In this document: positions 6,228 to 13,042 of the stretch, piece after piece | How the letters are laid out: every line of letters begins with the position of its first letter | Numbering within the stretch: the first letter of the stretch is position 1 | Source: a virus | Reading direction: 5' to 3' (one strand) | DNA: 22,120 nucleotides | IMG/VR virus record: IMGVR_UViG_3300006789_000205 | Location: 1-22,120 of that record | Program-made: the position numbers and the translations under genes | The notes under the pieces: model-generated | What the model was told of the DNA's origin: nothing | What the model saw: only the letters and a program-made list of their open reading frames with translations | Database searches by the model: none

Positions 6228-7650
6228 TGTTGCTACTACTGCATATGCTGAAGATGTTCTGATTATACATCAGGGATATGGTAACACTGCCTCTAAATGG
6301 AAGAATAGATTAGAGGATGCTGGTCATACTGTAACATCTGTAAATACGAGTAGCTCTAGCTTTCCATCTAGTACCACATCTTACGAACAAATATATGATA
6401 TTAGATACACTAATACTCATGCTCTAACAACCTCACAAAAGAATGCATATCAGGCCTTACTTGCAAGAGGCGGAACTTTATTTCTTAATACCGAAAATCC
6501 TCACTCTAATCATCAAACACGAAACACGGGTATAGCTACTTTTATAACATCTTTAGGTGCTGGAACTGTAACTTATAGCAGTTCTTATGCTGGCAATGGT
6601 ACACAATGGAATACTACTCATTCATATGTAGATGGCATGAGTGGTACTTTGACTATGCCAGCTGCTGGTACATTCTCAGCACTAGGTAATGGAGATTGGT
6701 TGGTAAAGGATGCAGATGGAGATGTAGTAGCAGCAGTATGGTATGGTGAAGATTTAGATAATGCTTATAGTGACGGTATAATTTTTGTATTTACAGATAT
6801 TAATTATGCATCTCATAGTTCATACTATACAAATAACAACAAAGCATTTATGAATGCATTGCGTACTGCTCTAGCAAGTACATTCAACCAACCAACTAGC
6901 GCTGTAACCATATCAGCAGGACAAACTACAAAAAGAACTGCTGCAATGAATGCCAGTATAGAAAATGGTTGTAATGTTTGTATAGTACAATCAGGTGATA
7001 ATCCCACAATTAATATACAGCAAGATGGTAATAATAATTTTATTGTGGATAAAGATTGGTCTGGGCCTGCTACTTTAACAGGAGACAATCTCGCATTAAC
7101 TATAAAACAAGGCAACGTAACGACAACTGGTAGTAGTGATGAAAATGGAATAGGATTATATATAAATGGTAACAACACAAATCTAACAATAAATCAAGGC
7201 GACCATGCAAACGACCAAGGTGAGCATAAAATGGTAATAGATATTAATGGCGCTTCTAATGTTATGAATCTTACTCAATATGATGGTGGAACATTATCAA
7301 AACACTTTTTTGAAGCAGACATAGATGGTGGTAGTAATAACTTCACTGTTACACAAAAAGACAATGGCCAGAAGACAATGTTCTTAGATGTAAATGGAAA
7401 TAGTAATCAAGGAACCTTTATACAAGAGGACACTGGAACTCACTATCTTGACGTTACATTAGATGCAGACCACGATGTAGATATTACTCAACGTGGTAGT
7501 GGTAATCATGGAGCAAGAGTTAACTTAGATGGTCATAGTACTGATTTTGATTTAATTCAACAAGGTAGTAGTGCTCAATATTATAATTTAGACAACACCT
7601 GCAGCAATGCTTTAGGCTGTACAATCTCAACAACGCAAGGTACACAATGA
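6184..7650 (+). CDS. Exported two-domain protein: amidotransferase-like fold plus curlin repeats
   Basis: A 488-residue secreted protein with a signal peptide at 1-22 (TTAYA before EDVLII). Residues 23-230 resemble an extracellular class-I amidotransferase-like (Rossmann-type) domain: VLIIHQGYGNTASKW, YEQIYDIRYTNTHALT, LLARGGTLFLNTENP and GIIFVFTDINYAS. I see no Cys nucleophile where amidotransferases have one, so it is probably a structural or binding domain. Residues about 264-486 form a curlin-like array with QSG, QQDGNNN, INQGD, LTQYDGG, TQKDNGQ, IQEDTG, TQRGSGNH and QQGSS, spaced about 22-30 residues. Cys pairs C263/C266 and C473/C479 bracket the array. It likely leaves through the CsgG pore. 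The stop overlaps the cyclase start by 4 nt. Confidence 0.75.
   Translation: MKRVILLLLILLFSSVATTAYAEDVLIIHQGYGNTASKWKNRLEDAGHTVTSVNTSSSSFPSSTTSYEQIYDIRYTNTHALTTSQKNAYQALLARGGTLFLNTENPHSNHQTRNTGIATFITSLGAGTVTYSSSYAGNGTQWNTTHSYVDGMSGTLTMPAAGTFSALGNGDWLVKDADGDVVAAVWYGEDLDNAYSDGIIFVFTDINYASHSSYYTNNNKAFMNALRTALASTFNQPTSAVTISAGQTTKRTAAMNASIENGCNVCIVQSGDNPTINIQQDGNNNFIVDKDWSGPATLTGDNLALTIKQGNVTTTGSSDENGIGLYINGNNTNLTINQGDHANDQGEHKMVIDINGASNVMNLTQYDGGTLSKHFFEADIDGGSNNFTVTQKDNGQKTMFLDVNGNSNQGTFIQEDTGTHYLDVTLDADHDVDITQRGSGNHGARVNLDGHSTDFDLIQQGSSAQYYNLDNTCSNALGCTISTTQGTQ
6973..7641 (+). repeat. Curlin-type protein repeat array
   Basis: About nine to ten degenerate units, each with a beta strand holding a Gln followed by Gly/Asp-Asn (Q269, Q279, Q309, Q337, Q365, Q391, Q414, Q436, Q459, Q485). 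Units are about 22-30 residues apart. The DNA is diverged between units, so this is an old protein repeat and not a recent tandem duplication. Confidence 0.7.
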
Positions 7651-9698
7651 AAAAATGGATTATATCATTGGTTGTAATCTTGGTTCTATGTGGAATTCGT
7701 TTCACAGATCCTTGGTTTTTAGATATGGTGCGTATGAAAGCACTAGATCAACACCAACGAAATCAAACTCAACAAAGCCTATCCAACCTAGTTACAGTAG
7801 AAATCAATAATGAAACTATAAAAAAGAAGGGCCAGTGGCCTTGGGATAGAAATACTCTATCTAACGAAATTCTAAAACTGTATCAAGCAGGCGCAGCTAT
7901 AGTTGTACTTCCCATTCTATTTGCAGATGATGATCGGTTTGGTAAGGACAGAGCATTAGCAAGAGTTCTAAAGAAGACTCCCACTATTATAGGACAAATA
8001 CCTACCAACGGAAACGATGACACTGGTATTGTAAGAGGTGTTGCAACAATAGGCAAACCATGGAAAGGTTGGATATATCAATACCCAGGTGCCATTGGAC
8101 CTATACCTCTACTTGCAAAGAATGCTCATGCTGTAGGTATGATGATAATTGCACCAGAGAAAGATGGCGTGGTTAGACGTATGCCTCTGGTGGTTGCAGT
8201 TGGCGATACATTGTATCCATCAATGAGTATGGAAATACTACGAATAGCTGCAGGAGATATATCATACCAAATGAAGACGGGTATTGCTGGTGTCGAGAAG
8301 CTACGAATACCTAAATTTAAAATGATTGAAACAGATGCGCATGGTAACATATGGTTGGACTTCAAATGGAAAACACCAGTGTATCCACTACACGAAAAAC
8401 TTCCAGACCTTAAAGATAAGATCGTAATACTAAGTATGACAGCATCTGGCTTAGATAACCCTGTTTCAACTCCTGTGGGAGTCATACAGTCACATGATCT
8501 CATTGGCGCATCTCTTGCTACTATGATGACAGGACGAAACATAACACGTCCATTCTGGACTGATCTTGCCGAACTAACAGTCAGTGGTGTAGGAGCATTA
8601 ATTCTTACAGTAGTTGTACTTACACTTGCATGGTATTTTGGAGCCATGTTGTTGCCTGTGTTCCTTGTTGGATCATTCTATGGTTCGTCCTATCTATTCA
8701 CCGAATATAGTTATCTGGTAGATTGGTCTTACCCTGTTATCACCATGTTTGTAGTTTGGGCATTAGCAGCCTTTATGCGGTTCATGGAAGAATATAAACA
8801 GAAGATGGAAATTAAGAAACAGTTTGCTGGCTATGCAAGTCCAACTGTCGTTAGATTACTACAAGAAAATCCTTCACTAATCAAGGATGGTATGAAAAAA
8901 GAGATTAGTATTTGCTTCTCTGATCTCCGAGGGTTTACTCCATTAGGTGAGAGCTTTGGTGATGATGTCAAAGGACTAACAAACATCATGAATGGATATA
9001 TGGATGCAATAACGCAACCTATCCTAGACTCTAATGGTATGGTGATTAAATACATTGGTGATGCAAGTATGCATGTCCATAATGCACCTATAGAAGATCC
9101 AGACCATCCTAAGAGTGCAGTTAAGACTGGGTTACAAATGTTGGAGGCAGTGGAGAAGTTTAATGATAAAATTGTATCAGAGGGCAAACCACCTATAGGC
9201 ATGGGAGCTGGTATAAATACTGGACTTGGATACCTTGGAGAAATGGGTAGTACTCTGCGGCACAGTTATGACGTATTAGGAGACTCTGTTTCAACTGCGG
9301 CTAGAATTGAAAGTAAGTGTAAAGAGTATGGTTGTCTGTTGTTGGTTGGTGAAGCCACATATGATAGAACCAAAAATGATTTCTTTTACCTAAAGGTTGA
9401 TGAACTAGCAGTGAAAGGTAAAACTGTTGGCATTCGTATCTATACTGTTCTGTGTGAAATGGAATGGATGATGAATAATACTAATTGGGGTATGGGTGAG
9501 AACCAACATGAAAGAATGCATGAATATTATCGTGCTCAACAGTTTGATAATGCCATTCGACTGTGTAATGACTTAATGGATGAATTTGATGGAAGGATGA
9601 AGAACTACTATACTATGTGGATCGAGCGTTGTGAATATATGAAGACCCAACCACTTGAGAAAGATTGGAATGGCGTGTTTATTGCAACGACCAAATAG
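7647..9698 (+). CDS. CHASE2-domain class III nucleotide cyclase (putative adenylate cyclase)
   Basis: A 683-residue receptor-like enzyme. An N-terminal membrane helix (5-17) precedes an extracytoplasmic CHASE2 sensor (about 25-300; VEINNETIKKKGQWPWDR, then PEKDGVVRRMP). Three membrane helices follow (about 309-330, 332-350, 358-378), then a short coiled linker and a class III cyclase domain (about 415-600). Metal Asp residues are D426 (FSDLRGFT) and D472 (KYIGDA). K468 and D542 sit at the usual adenine-selecting positions, favouring cAMP over cGMP. The transition-state Arg is R553, but the usual Asn three codons after GDxV is S549, which may lower activity. A C-terminal extension (600-683) resembles a short helical repeat. 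The start overlaps the curlin-like gene (ATGA). It would make a second messenger in the host cytoplasm in response to an envelope signal. Confidence 0.88.
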   Translation: MKKWIISLVVILVLCGIRFTDPWFLDMVRMKALDQHQRNQTQQSLSNLVTVEINNETIKKKGQWPWDRNTLSNEILKLYQAGAAIVVLPILFADDDRFGKDRALARVLKKTPTIIGQIPTNGNDDTGIVRGVATIGKPWKGWIYQYPGAIGPIPLLAKNAHAVGMMIIAPEKDGVVRRMPLVVAVGDTLYPSMSMEILRIAAGDISYQMKTGIAGVEKLRIPKFKMIETDAHGNIWLDFKWKTPVYPLHEKLPDLKDKIVILSMTASGLDNPVSTPVGVIQSHDLIGASLATMMTGRNITRPFWTDLAELTVSGVGALILTVVVLTLAWYFGAMLLPVFLVGSFYGSSYLFTEYSYLVDWSYPVITMFVVWALAAFMRFMEEYKQKMEIKKQFAGYASPTVVRLLQENPSLIKDGMKKEISICFSDLRGFTPLGESFGDDVKGLTNIMNGYMDAITQPILDSNGMVIKYIGDASMHVHNAPIEDPDHPKSAVKTGLQMLEAVEKFNDKIVSEGKPPIGMGAGINTGLGYLGEMGSTLRHSYDVLGDSVSTAARIESKCKEYGCLLLVGEATYDRTKNDFFYLKVDELAVKGKTVGIRIYTVLCEMEWMMNNTNWGMGENQHERMHEYYRAQQFDNAIRLCNDLMDEFDGRMKNYYTMWIERCEYMKTQPLEKDWNGVFIATTK

Positions 9699-9724
9699 AA
9701 AGGTCCCATAGGAGAGCTACCACA

Positions 9725-9943
9725 ATGATTCCGCTTAGTAACTATAATTGGTTTGGCAAGCCACCGTTAAAAGAACAACTTAAAGACATTTTAATGACGA
9801 CATGGATACTCTTTCTATGTCCTTTACTCGTAGGTGTTACCGCTATTGCTGTGATTTGGGGACTGTCTGTCTTTACAGTCGACTCAAATAAATCAATCCA
9901 GTCTTATATATTGCCATGGCATAATGAGATAAAAGATAAATAG
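9725..9943 (+). CDS. Small membrane protein after the cyclase
   Basis: A 72-residue protein. The ATG at 9725 is preferred because TAGGAGAG lies about 10 nt upstream; an in-frame ATG 60 nt earlier would overlap the cyclase end and lacks a ribosome site. One hydrophobic segment of about 27 residues is present (ILMTTWILFLCPLLVGVTAI and beyond), with a short polar N-terminus (SNYNWFGKPPLKEQ) and a polar tail. It is separated from the cyclase by 26 nt and is probably the last gene of that transcript. I recognise no family. Partnership with the cyclase or the two small membrane proteins at the operon start is possible but not shown. Confidence 0.6.
   Translation: MIPLSNYNWFGKPPLKEQLKDILMTTWILFLCPLLVGVTAIAVIWGLSVFTVDSNKSIQSYILPWHNEIKDK
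9935..9942 (+). promoter_or_regulatory. Candidate late promoter box (GATAAATA)
   Basis: The same near-consensus octamer as at 2532, 38 nt before the start of the Cys-rich gene. It overlaps the last codons of the previous gene, a common place for T4-type late promoters. It suggests separate late transcription of the Cys-rich peptide. Confidence 0.4.
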
Positions 9944-9979
9944 TACACGGTGTAGCAACAGAGAAAGGAAGGTGATCTA

Positions 9980-10084
9980 ATGTCTTGCGAGAACCAAGAA
10001 TGCCTCAGTCCAGCGTGTAAATGCGATCCTTGTGAATGCACAGAAGATGACCCTTGTCCCTGTTGTGTTGGTACCCCGGACTAA
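9980..10084 (+). CDS. Cysteine-rich metallothionein-like mini-protein (34 aa)
   Basis: A 34-residue protein with nine cysteines: MSCENQEC, then CKCDPCEC, then DPCPCC near the end. CxC, CxxC and CC spacing with many acidic residues is typical of proteins that bind Zn, Cu or Fe-S through thiolates. Ribosome site GGAAGG lies before the ATG. It sits alone between a late-promoter-like box and a strong terminator, so it appears to be a one-gene transcript. I recall similar small CENP-type Cys-rich proteins in marine phage genomes but no tested function. Metal buffering, redox control, or binding to a host zinc protein are all possible. Confidence 0.65.
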   Translation: MSCENQECLSPACKCDPCECTEDDPCPCCVGTPD

Positions 10085-10110
10085 TTACTGGCATTTTTCT
10101 CAATAACTAA

Positions 10111-10137
10111 ATACCGGCGCCCCCGCCGGTATTTTTT
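10111..10137 (+). terminator. Strong intrinsic terminator after the Cys-rich gene
   Basis: Perfect 9-bp arms ATACCGGCG and CGCCGGTAT surround a CCCC loop, followed by a run of T. It is very GC-rich against the AT-rich background. It ends the curli-like and Cys-rich gene region and insulates the lysis block. Confidence 0.9.
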
Positions 10138-10156
10138 ATATGAATAGGGATGGACT

Positions 10157-10642
10157 ATGGGATTTAAATTAGCTGCCGTGATGGCTCTTGTCACAGGATT
10201 AATACTGGCAGGATTCTATTGGTATTATAATGATACTCAAGAAAAACTAGCTATCTTGCATGAGAATAATGCAAAGCTAGAAACAGCTGCAAAACTTCAA
10301 AAACAAGCTATAGAAGAAATGGAACAGCAGGTTGAACTTGTTAACGCGATAGCTAAAACTACATCAGAAGAAATAGCAAAATCCAGAGAGAAGATAGAAG
10401 TAATAAACAAAAAGTTTAACAAACAAAGTAAGCTGTTGGGTTCTCGTGACATGGGTAAACTAGCAATAAGTAAACCAAGACCGATAAAAAAGATAGTCAA
10501 TCGTGGCACTGTGGATATAATGAGGTGCTTTGAAATTGTATCTGGAAAATCATTGACGGAGAAAGAGAAAAATGCGGAAAAGCCAAGTCAACTTAATCGT
10601 AGTTGCCCTGATATCGCTAATCCTAATAGGGTGCAGCGCTAA
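10157..10642 (+). CDS. Inner-membrane spanin-like protein (Rz-like)
   Basis: A 161-residue protein with an N-terminal membrane anchor (about 5-24) and a long charged helix (about 26-95, NNAKLETAAKLQKQAIEEME) predicted to form a coiled coil in the periplasm. A C-terminal domain with DIMRCFEIVSG and a final NRSCP places C124 and C150 as a possible disulfide. The next gene, a lipoprotein, starts inside its 3' end in another frame with a 71-nt overlap. That is the classic Rz/Rz1 nested arrangement that fuses inner and outer membranes at the end of lysis. The i-spanin assignment rests on topology and overlap, because spanins diverge fast. Confidence 0.75.
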   Translation: MGFKLAAVMALVTGLILAGFYWYYNDTQEKLAILHENNAKLETAAKLQKQAIEEMEQQVELVNAIAKTTSEEIAKSREKIEVINKKFNKQSKLLGSRDMGKLAISKPRPIKKIVNRGTVDIMRCFEIVSGKSLTEKEKNAEKPSQLNRSCPDIANPNRVQR

Positions 10643-11051
10643 CGTAAAACAGATTGAACTGAAGGTTTCTCCTGTTAAACCAATACCTCTTGTTTTGCCT
10701 GAGGTAGATAAAATTAACTTAGATGATATAGAGTGGTTTGTAATAACAAAAGGAAACGCCGAAGCAGTTTTTGCAGAGTTAGAGAAGAAGAATTATGATG
10801 AAGCATTGTTTGGGTTGACAGATAAAGGATACGAAAACATATCAGTGAATATGGCCAAGATCCTTACTCTGGTACAGCAACAAGAATTGATTATAGGAGC
10901 ATACAAGAAATATCATGCAAAGCAAAGTGGAGCAATATCACAACACAATAAAGAACAAAGTGAATCGTTGGAAAGACAAAAGAAAGAAAGCAAAAAAAAT
11001 GATTCAGGAACATCCATTTTTAAAAGACTTCTCCCCTGGGGACCTAAATGA
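10572..11051 (+). CDS. Outer-membrane lipoprotein spanin-like protein (Rz1-like)
   Basis: A 159-residue lipoprotein. Residues 1-20 form a lipoprotein signal ending in LIG before the lipidated C21. A Pro/Val-rich stretch follows (KVSPVKPIPLVLPEV), then a conserved block (INLDDIEWFVITKGNAEAVF, then LFGLTDKGYENISVNMAKIL) that I recall in marine T4-like phages beside i-spanin genes. The tail is charged and basic. The ATG, with GGAG about 10 nt upstream, lies within the i-spanin gene. The role is to bridge the envelope with the upstream protein during lysis. It is larger than typical Rz1, so some extra function is possible. Confidence 0.7.
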   Translation: MRKSQVNLIVVALISLILIGCSANVKQIELKVSPVKPIPLVLPEVDKINLDDIEWFVITKGNAEAVFAELEKKNYDEALFGLTDKGYENISVNMAKILTLVQQQELIIGAYKKYHAKQSGAISQHNKEQSESLERQKKESKKNDSGTSIFKRLLPWGPK

Positions 11052-11817
11052 CGTAGAGTATGCTAGATATTTCTTTGCTGTGTGTTCTTTTTTAGCTTAT
11101 GGTGGCGATGAGGTTGCCCACTTGTTTGAGGCAGCAGGTTTCCCACAGCATAAGTTAATCAGTCACGAAGGGGCACAGTGTCACGTAATTTCAAATAGAG
11201 AATCAATTGTCTGGATCTTTAGAGGTACAGAGCCTACCCAAAAAAGTGACATATGGGCAGACTTAAAAGCGTGGAAGGTAAAAAGTGAACAGAAGGGATT
11301 GTGTAATCCTATGGGCAGTGTTCATGCAGGATTTAAAGAAGAATTAGACAAAATATATGTTGACACAGAAGCAACCATAGCTGATAATAAGAAGAAGCTA
11401 TACATAACAGGTCACAGCTTGGGTGGTGGAATGGCTACACTTGCTGCTGGAAGACAACAACAAAGATGTGTATATCTTTATACCTATGGTTCTCCGAGAG
11501 TAGGTAATAGAGAGTATGGCTTTAATTTCAATGTTAATTGTTTTAGAGTTCAGAATAACAATGACATAGTACCGAGAATGCCACCGTGGATTCTGGGATA
11601 CAAACACCTTGGAACAAATGTATATATCAATCACTATGGATATATCAGGAAATTGGGTGTATGGCAGACGATGAAAGATAAAATGAGAGGACATATTACT
11701 GCTATGCTTAAATTCGAATTTTTTGATGGTATGCGTGATCATGGATCTTCCGCTTATGCTAAATATCTGTGGAGAGAATGGGATTACTCAAGGCAAGTTA
11801 AAAAGTGGGAGGGATAG
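10999..11817 (+). CDS. Class 3 lipase-like hydrolase
   Basis: A 272-residue alpha/beta hydrolase of the lipase class 3 type. The nucleophile elbow TGHSLGGG holds S140; the acid is D189 in NNNDIVPRMPP; the base is probably H248 in RDHGSSAYAKYL. An oxyanion-side block VWIFRGTEP is also present. The start is uncertain: an in-frame ATG at 10915 would add 28 mostly basic residues and lie deep in the spanin-like gene, whereas 10999 has a purine-rich leader. No signal peptide is visible, so any access to envelope lipids would need membrane collapse by holin. It lies between spanin-like genes and a virion-like gene. It may hydrolyse host glycerolipids late in infection or be packaged in the particle. 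Confidence 0.85.
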   Translation: MIQEHPFLKDFSPGDLNDVEYARYFFAVCSFLAYGGDEVAHLFEAAGFPQHKLISHEGAQCHVISNRESIVWIFRGTEPTQKSDIWADLKAWKVKSEQKGLCNPMGSVHAGFKEELDKIYVDTEATIADNKKKLYITGHSLGGGMATLAAGRQQQRCVYLYTYGSPRVGNREYGFNFNVNCFRVQNNNDIVPRMPPWILGYKHLGTNVYINHYGYIRKLGVWQTMKDKMRGHITAMLKFEFFDGMRDHGSSAYAKYLWREWDYSRQVKKWEG

Positions 11818-12125
11818 TGGCACAGCGTCCTAATACACTAGAGGTTGAAACAGGTACATTTGAATTTATTGTTGATGGTGAGCTAGTAACATATAACAAC
11901 TATCTCGAAATACCTGAAGATTTAGATTTCGAACACGTGATTAGGTTCGAAGCTGATCTGCCTGCGCCGGTCGGTGAAATAGCATATGATGAAGAAGGAA
12001 ATACATCTGAGTGGTCGCCAGGAGTTATATTGAGACATCACACAGATGAGCAACATGATGATTTAGCAGTGTGGAATGTTAGATTGCAGCAGTTAATGGA
12101 GAAAGAACGTGCCCGCAGTATGTAG
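11817..12125 (+). CDS. Conserved phage protein, putative baseplate or spike-associated
   Basis: A 102-residue acidic protein. The chosen start is the GTG that overlaps the lipase stop (TAGTG); the purine block GGGAGGG lies only 3 nt before it, so a GTG 12 nt upstream is an alternative. The product has a beta-rich first half (VETGTFEFIVDGELVTYNNY) and then GEIAYDEEGNTSEWSPG. This resembles small proteins I recall preceding the PAAR tip gene in marine myophages. Its end overlaps the PAAR start by 17 nt. The function is unknown; linkage suggests a tail tip part or chaperone. Confidence 0.55.
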   Translation: MAQRPNTLEVETGTFEFIVDGELVTYNNYLEIPEDLDFEHVIRFEADLPAPVGEIAYDEEGNTSEWSPGVILRHHTDEQHDDLAVWNVRLQQLMEKERARSM

Positions 12126-12405
12126 AGGAGCCACTATCGATGCTGATGTTGTTCATTGTTCACAGCCAAGGAGGCTGGCAATGAGTCCAAATGTTCGTGT
12201 TAATGGTACTGGAATATCAAGACAGGGTGATGTTAATACATCGCATCTCTTACCAGGCTCTCCTTGTCCAGCTCACCAGGCTGTGATTACAGCTGGTTCA
12301 TCTACTGTAAGAATTAATGGCCAAGGATGTGGGAGAATTGGTGATCCTATAACTGCATGTACTCAAGTTGCTACAGGCAGTAGCAACGTGTTCGCGGGGG
12401 GATAA
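12109..12405 (+). CDS. PAAR-domain baseplate spike tip protein
   Basis: A 98-residue PAAR protein, the type (T4 gp5.4) that sharpens the central tail spike. It starts at a GTG with GGAG 7 nt upstream and begins MPAVCRG, as PAAR proteins often do. Family blocks are SPNVRVNGTGISRQGD, HLLPGSPCPAHQ, STVRINGQGCGRIGD, and a final ATGSSNVFAGG. His and Cys residues (H17, C18, H46, C53, H56, C74, C84) can supply the metal site that pins the tip. A second in-frame ATG at 12181 with a strong ribosome site would give a shorter form. The stop overlaps the next ATG (TAATG). Confidence 0.85.
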   Translation: MPAVCRGATIDADVVHCSQPRRLAMSPNVRVNGTGISRQGDVNTSHLLPGSPCPAHQAVITAGSSTVRINGQGCGRIGDPITACTQVATGSSNVFAGG

Positions 12406-12680
12406 TGGTAGAGCTATTAGATCGCATGTTTGGCGACACACTATGGATTTATACTGGTATCGTTGGTAGTATCTTCGGTGCCCTTTTTATTGCGTATATG
12501 AGAGACACACGAATTGGCTTGTGGTTTTATGGTAAGTGGGATTTCGTATTAGATTTTGTTCGCGATCGTTATGGGTGGACTTGGTTCGATCAAGATGTAG
12601 ATGCATGGAGAAAGGTCAATCCTAATATTGCTAAGAAGATAGACGAAATAGAAACCAGAGTAAAAGAGTTGGAGAAATAA
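12405..12680 (+). CDS. Small membrane protein after the PAAR gene
   Basis: A 91-residue protein with one hydrophobic helix at about 12-32 (LWIYTGIVGSIFGALFIAYM). A Trp/Tyr/Asp-rich soluble part follows (GLWFYGKWDFVLDFV, GWTWFDQDVDAWRKVNP), then a charged helix ending in ETRVKELEK. It resembles a protein I recall next to spike or lysis genes in marine T4-like phages, of unknown function. It may be a holin-like or envelope protein. It is translationally coupled to PAAR through TAATG and is followed immediately by another membrane gene. Confidence 0.6.
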   Translation: MVELLDRMFGDTLWIYTGIVGSIFGALFIAYMRDTRIGLWFYGKWDFVLDFVRDRYGWTWFDQDVDAWRKVNPNIAKKIDEIETRVKELEK

Positions 12681-12681
12681 A

Positions 12682-12987
12682 GTGTCTGAGTTATCAGAGA
12701 GGGATCTACTAAAAAGATTGGACATTGCTATTACTAAATTGACAGATGTATCTAATGACATTAAACAAGTACTTGCTGTTCATGAACAGAAGTTTGAGAA
12801 TCAAGATGGAGTTAATACAGCATACTATGATCAAATAGAAAAACTTCATCAAAGAGTTGGTGATCTTAGAGATGAAATGATGAAGAAGATGACTGCTATA
12901 GAAAGGTGGCGATGGATAATGTTGGGAGCCGCTGGTGTAGTAGGATTTTTACTAGCTAACACATCTATCGTTGACTTGTTGAGATAA
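12682..12987 (+). CDS. Coiled-coil protein with C-terminal membrane anchor (XhlA-like layout)
   Basis: A 101-residue protein starting at GTG, one base after the previous stop; GGAG lies 10 nt upstream inside the previous gene. Residues 5-75 form a helix with heptad spacing (LLKRLDIAITKLTDVSNDIK, then IEKLHQRVGDLRDEM). A single membrane helix is at about 80-97 (WIMLGAAGVVGFLLA). This resembles the layout of XhlA-type holin partners, although the sequence match is weak. Its place between spike and protease/holin-like genes suits a lysis accessory. Hypothesis only. Confidence 0.55.
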   Translation: MSELSERDLLKRLDIAITKLTDVSNDIKQVLAVHEQKFENQDGVNTAYYDQIEKLHQRVGDLRDEMMKKMTAIERWRWIMLGAAGVVGFLLANTSIVDLLR

Positions 12988-13042
12988 TTAGTATAGAGTA
13001 GAAGTATTGATAGTTATAACGCACAAACAAAGGAATTAAAAA

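Noticed and set aside
6973-7641. Repeat array as a CRISPR or DNA repeat
   Set aside because: The periodicity is at the protein level with degenerate DNA and an open reading frame throughout; there are no identical repeats or spacers.
8126-8647. Long minus-strand ORF (173 codons) inside the cyclase gene
   Set aside because: It is antisense to a conserved enzyme, has no ribosome site, and its product shows no coherent motif. It is a shadow of codon bias.
10139-10146. TATGAATA as a late promoter
   Set aside because: It is only 11 nt before the spanin ATG, which leaves no room for a transcript leader, and it overlaps the terminator tail.
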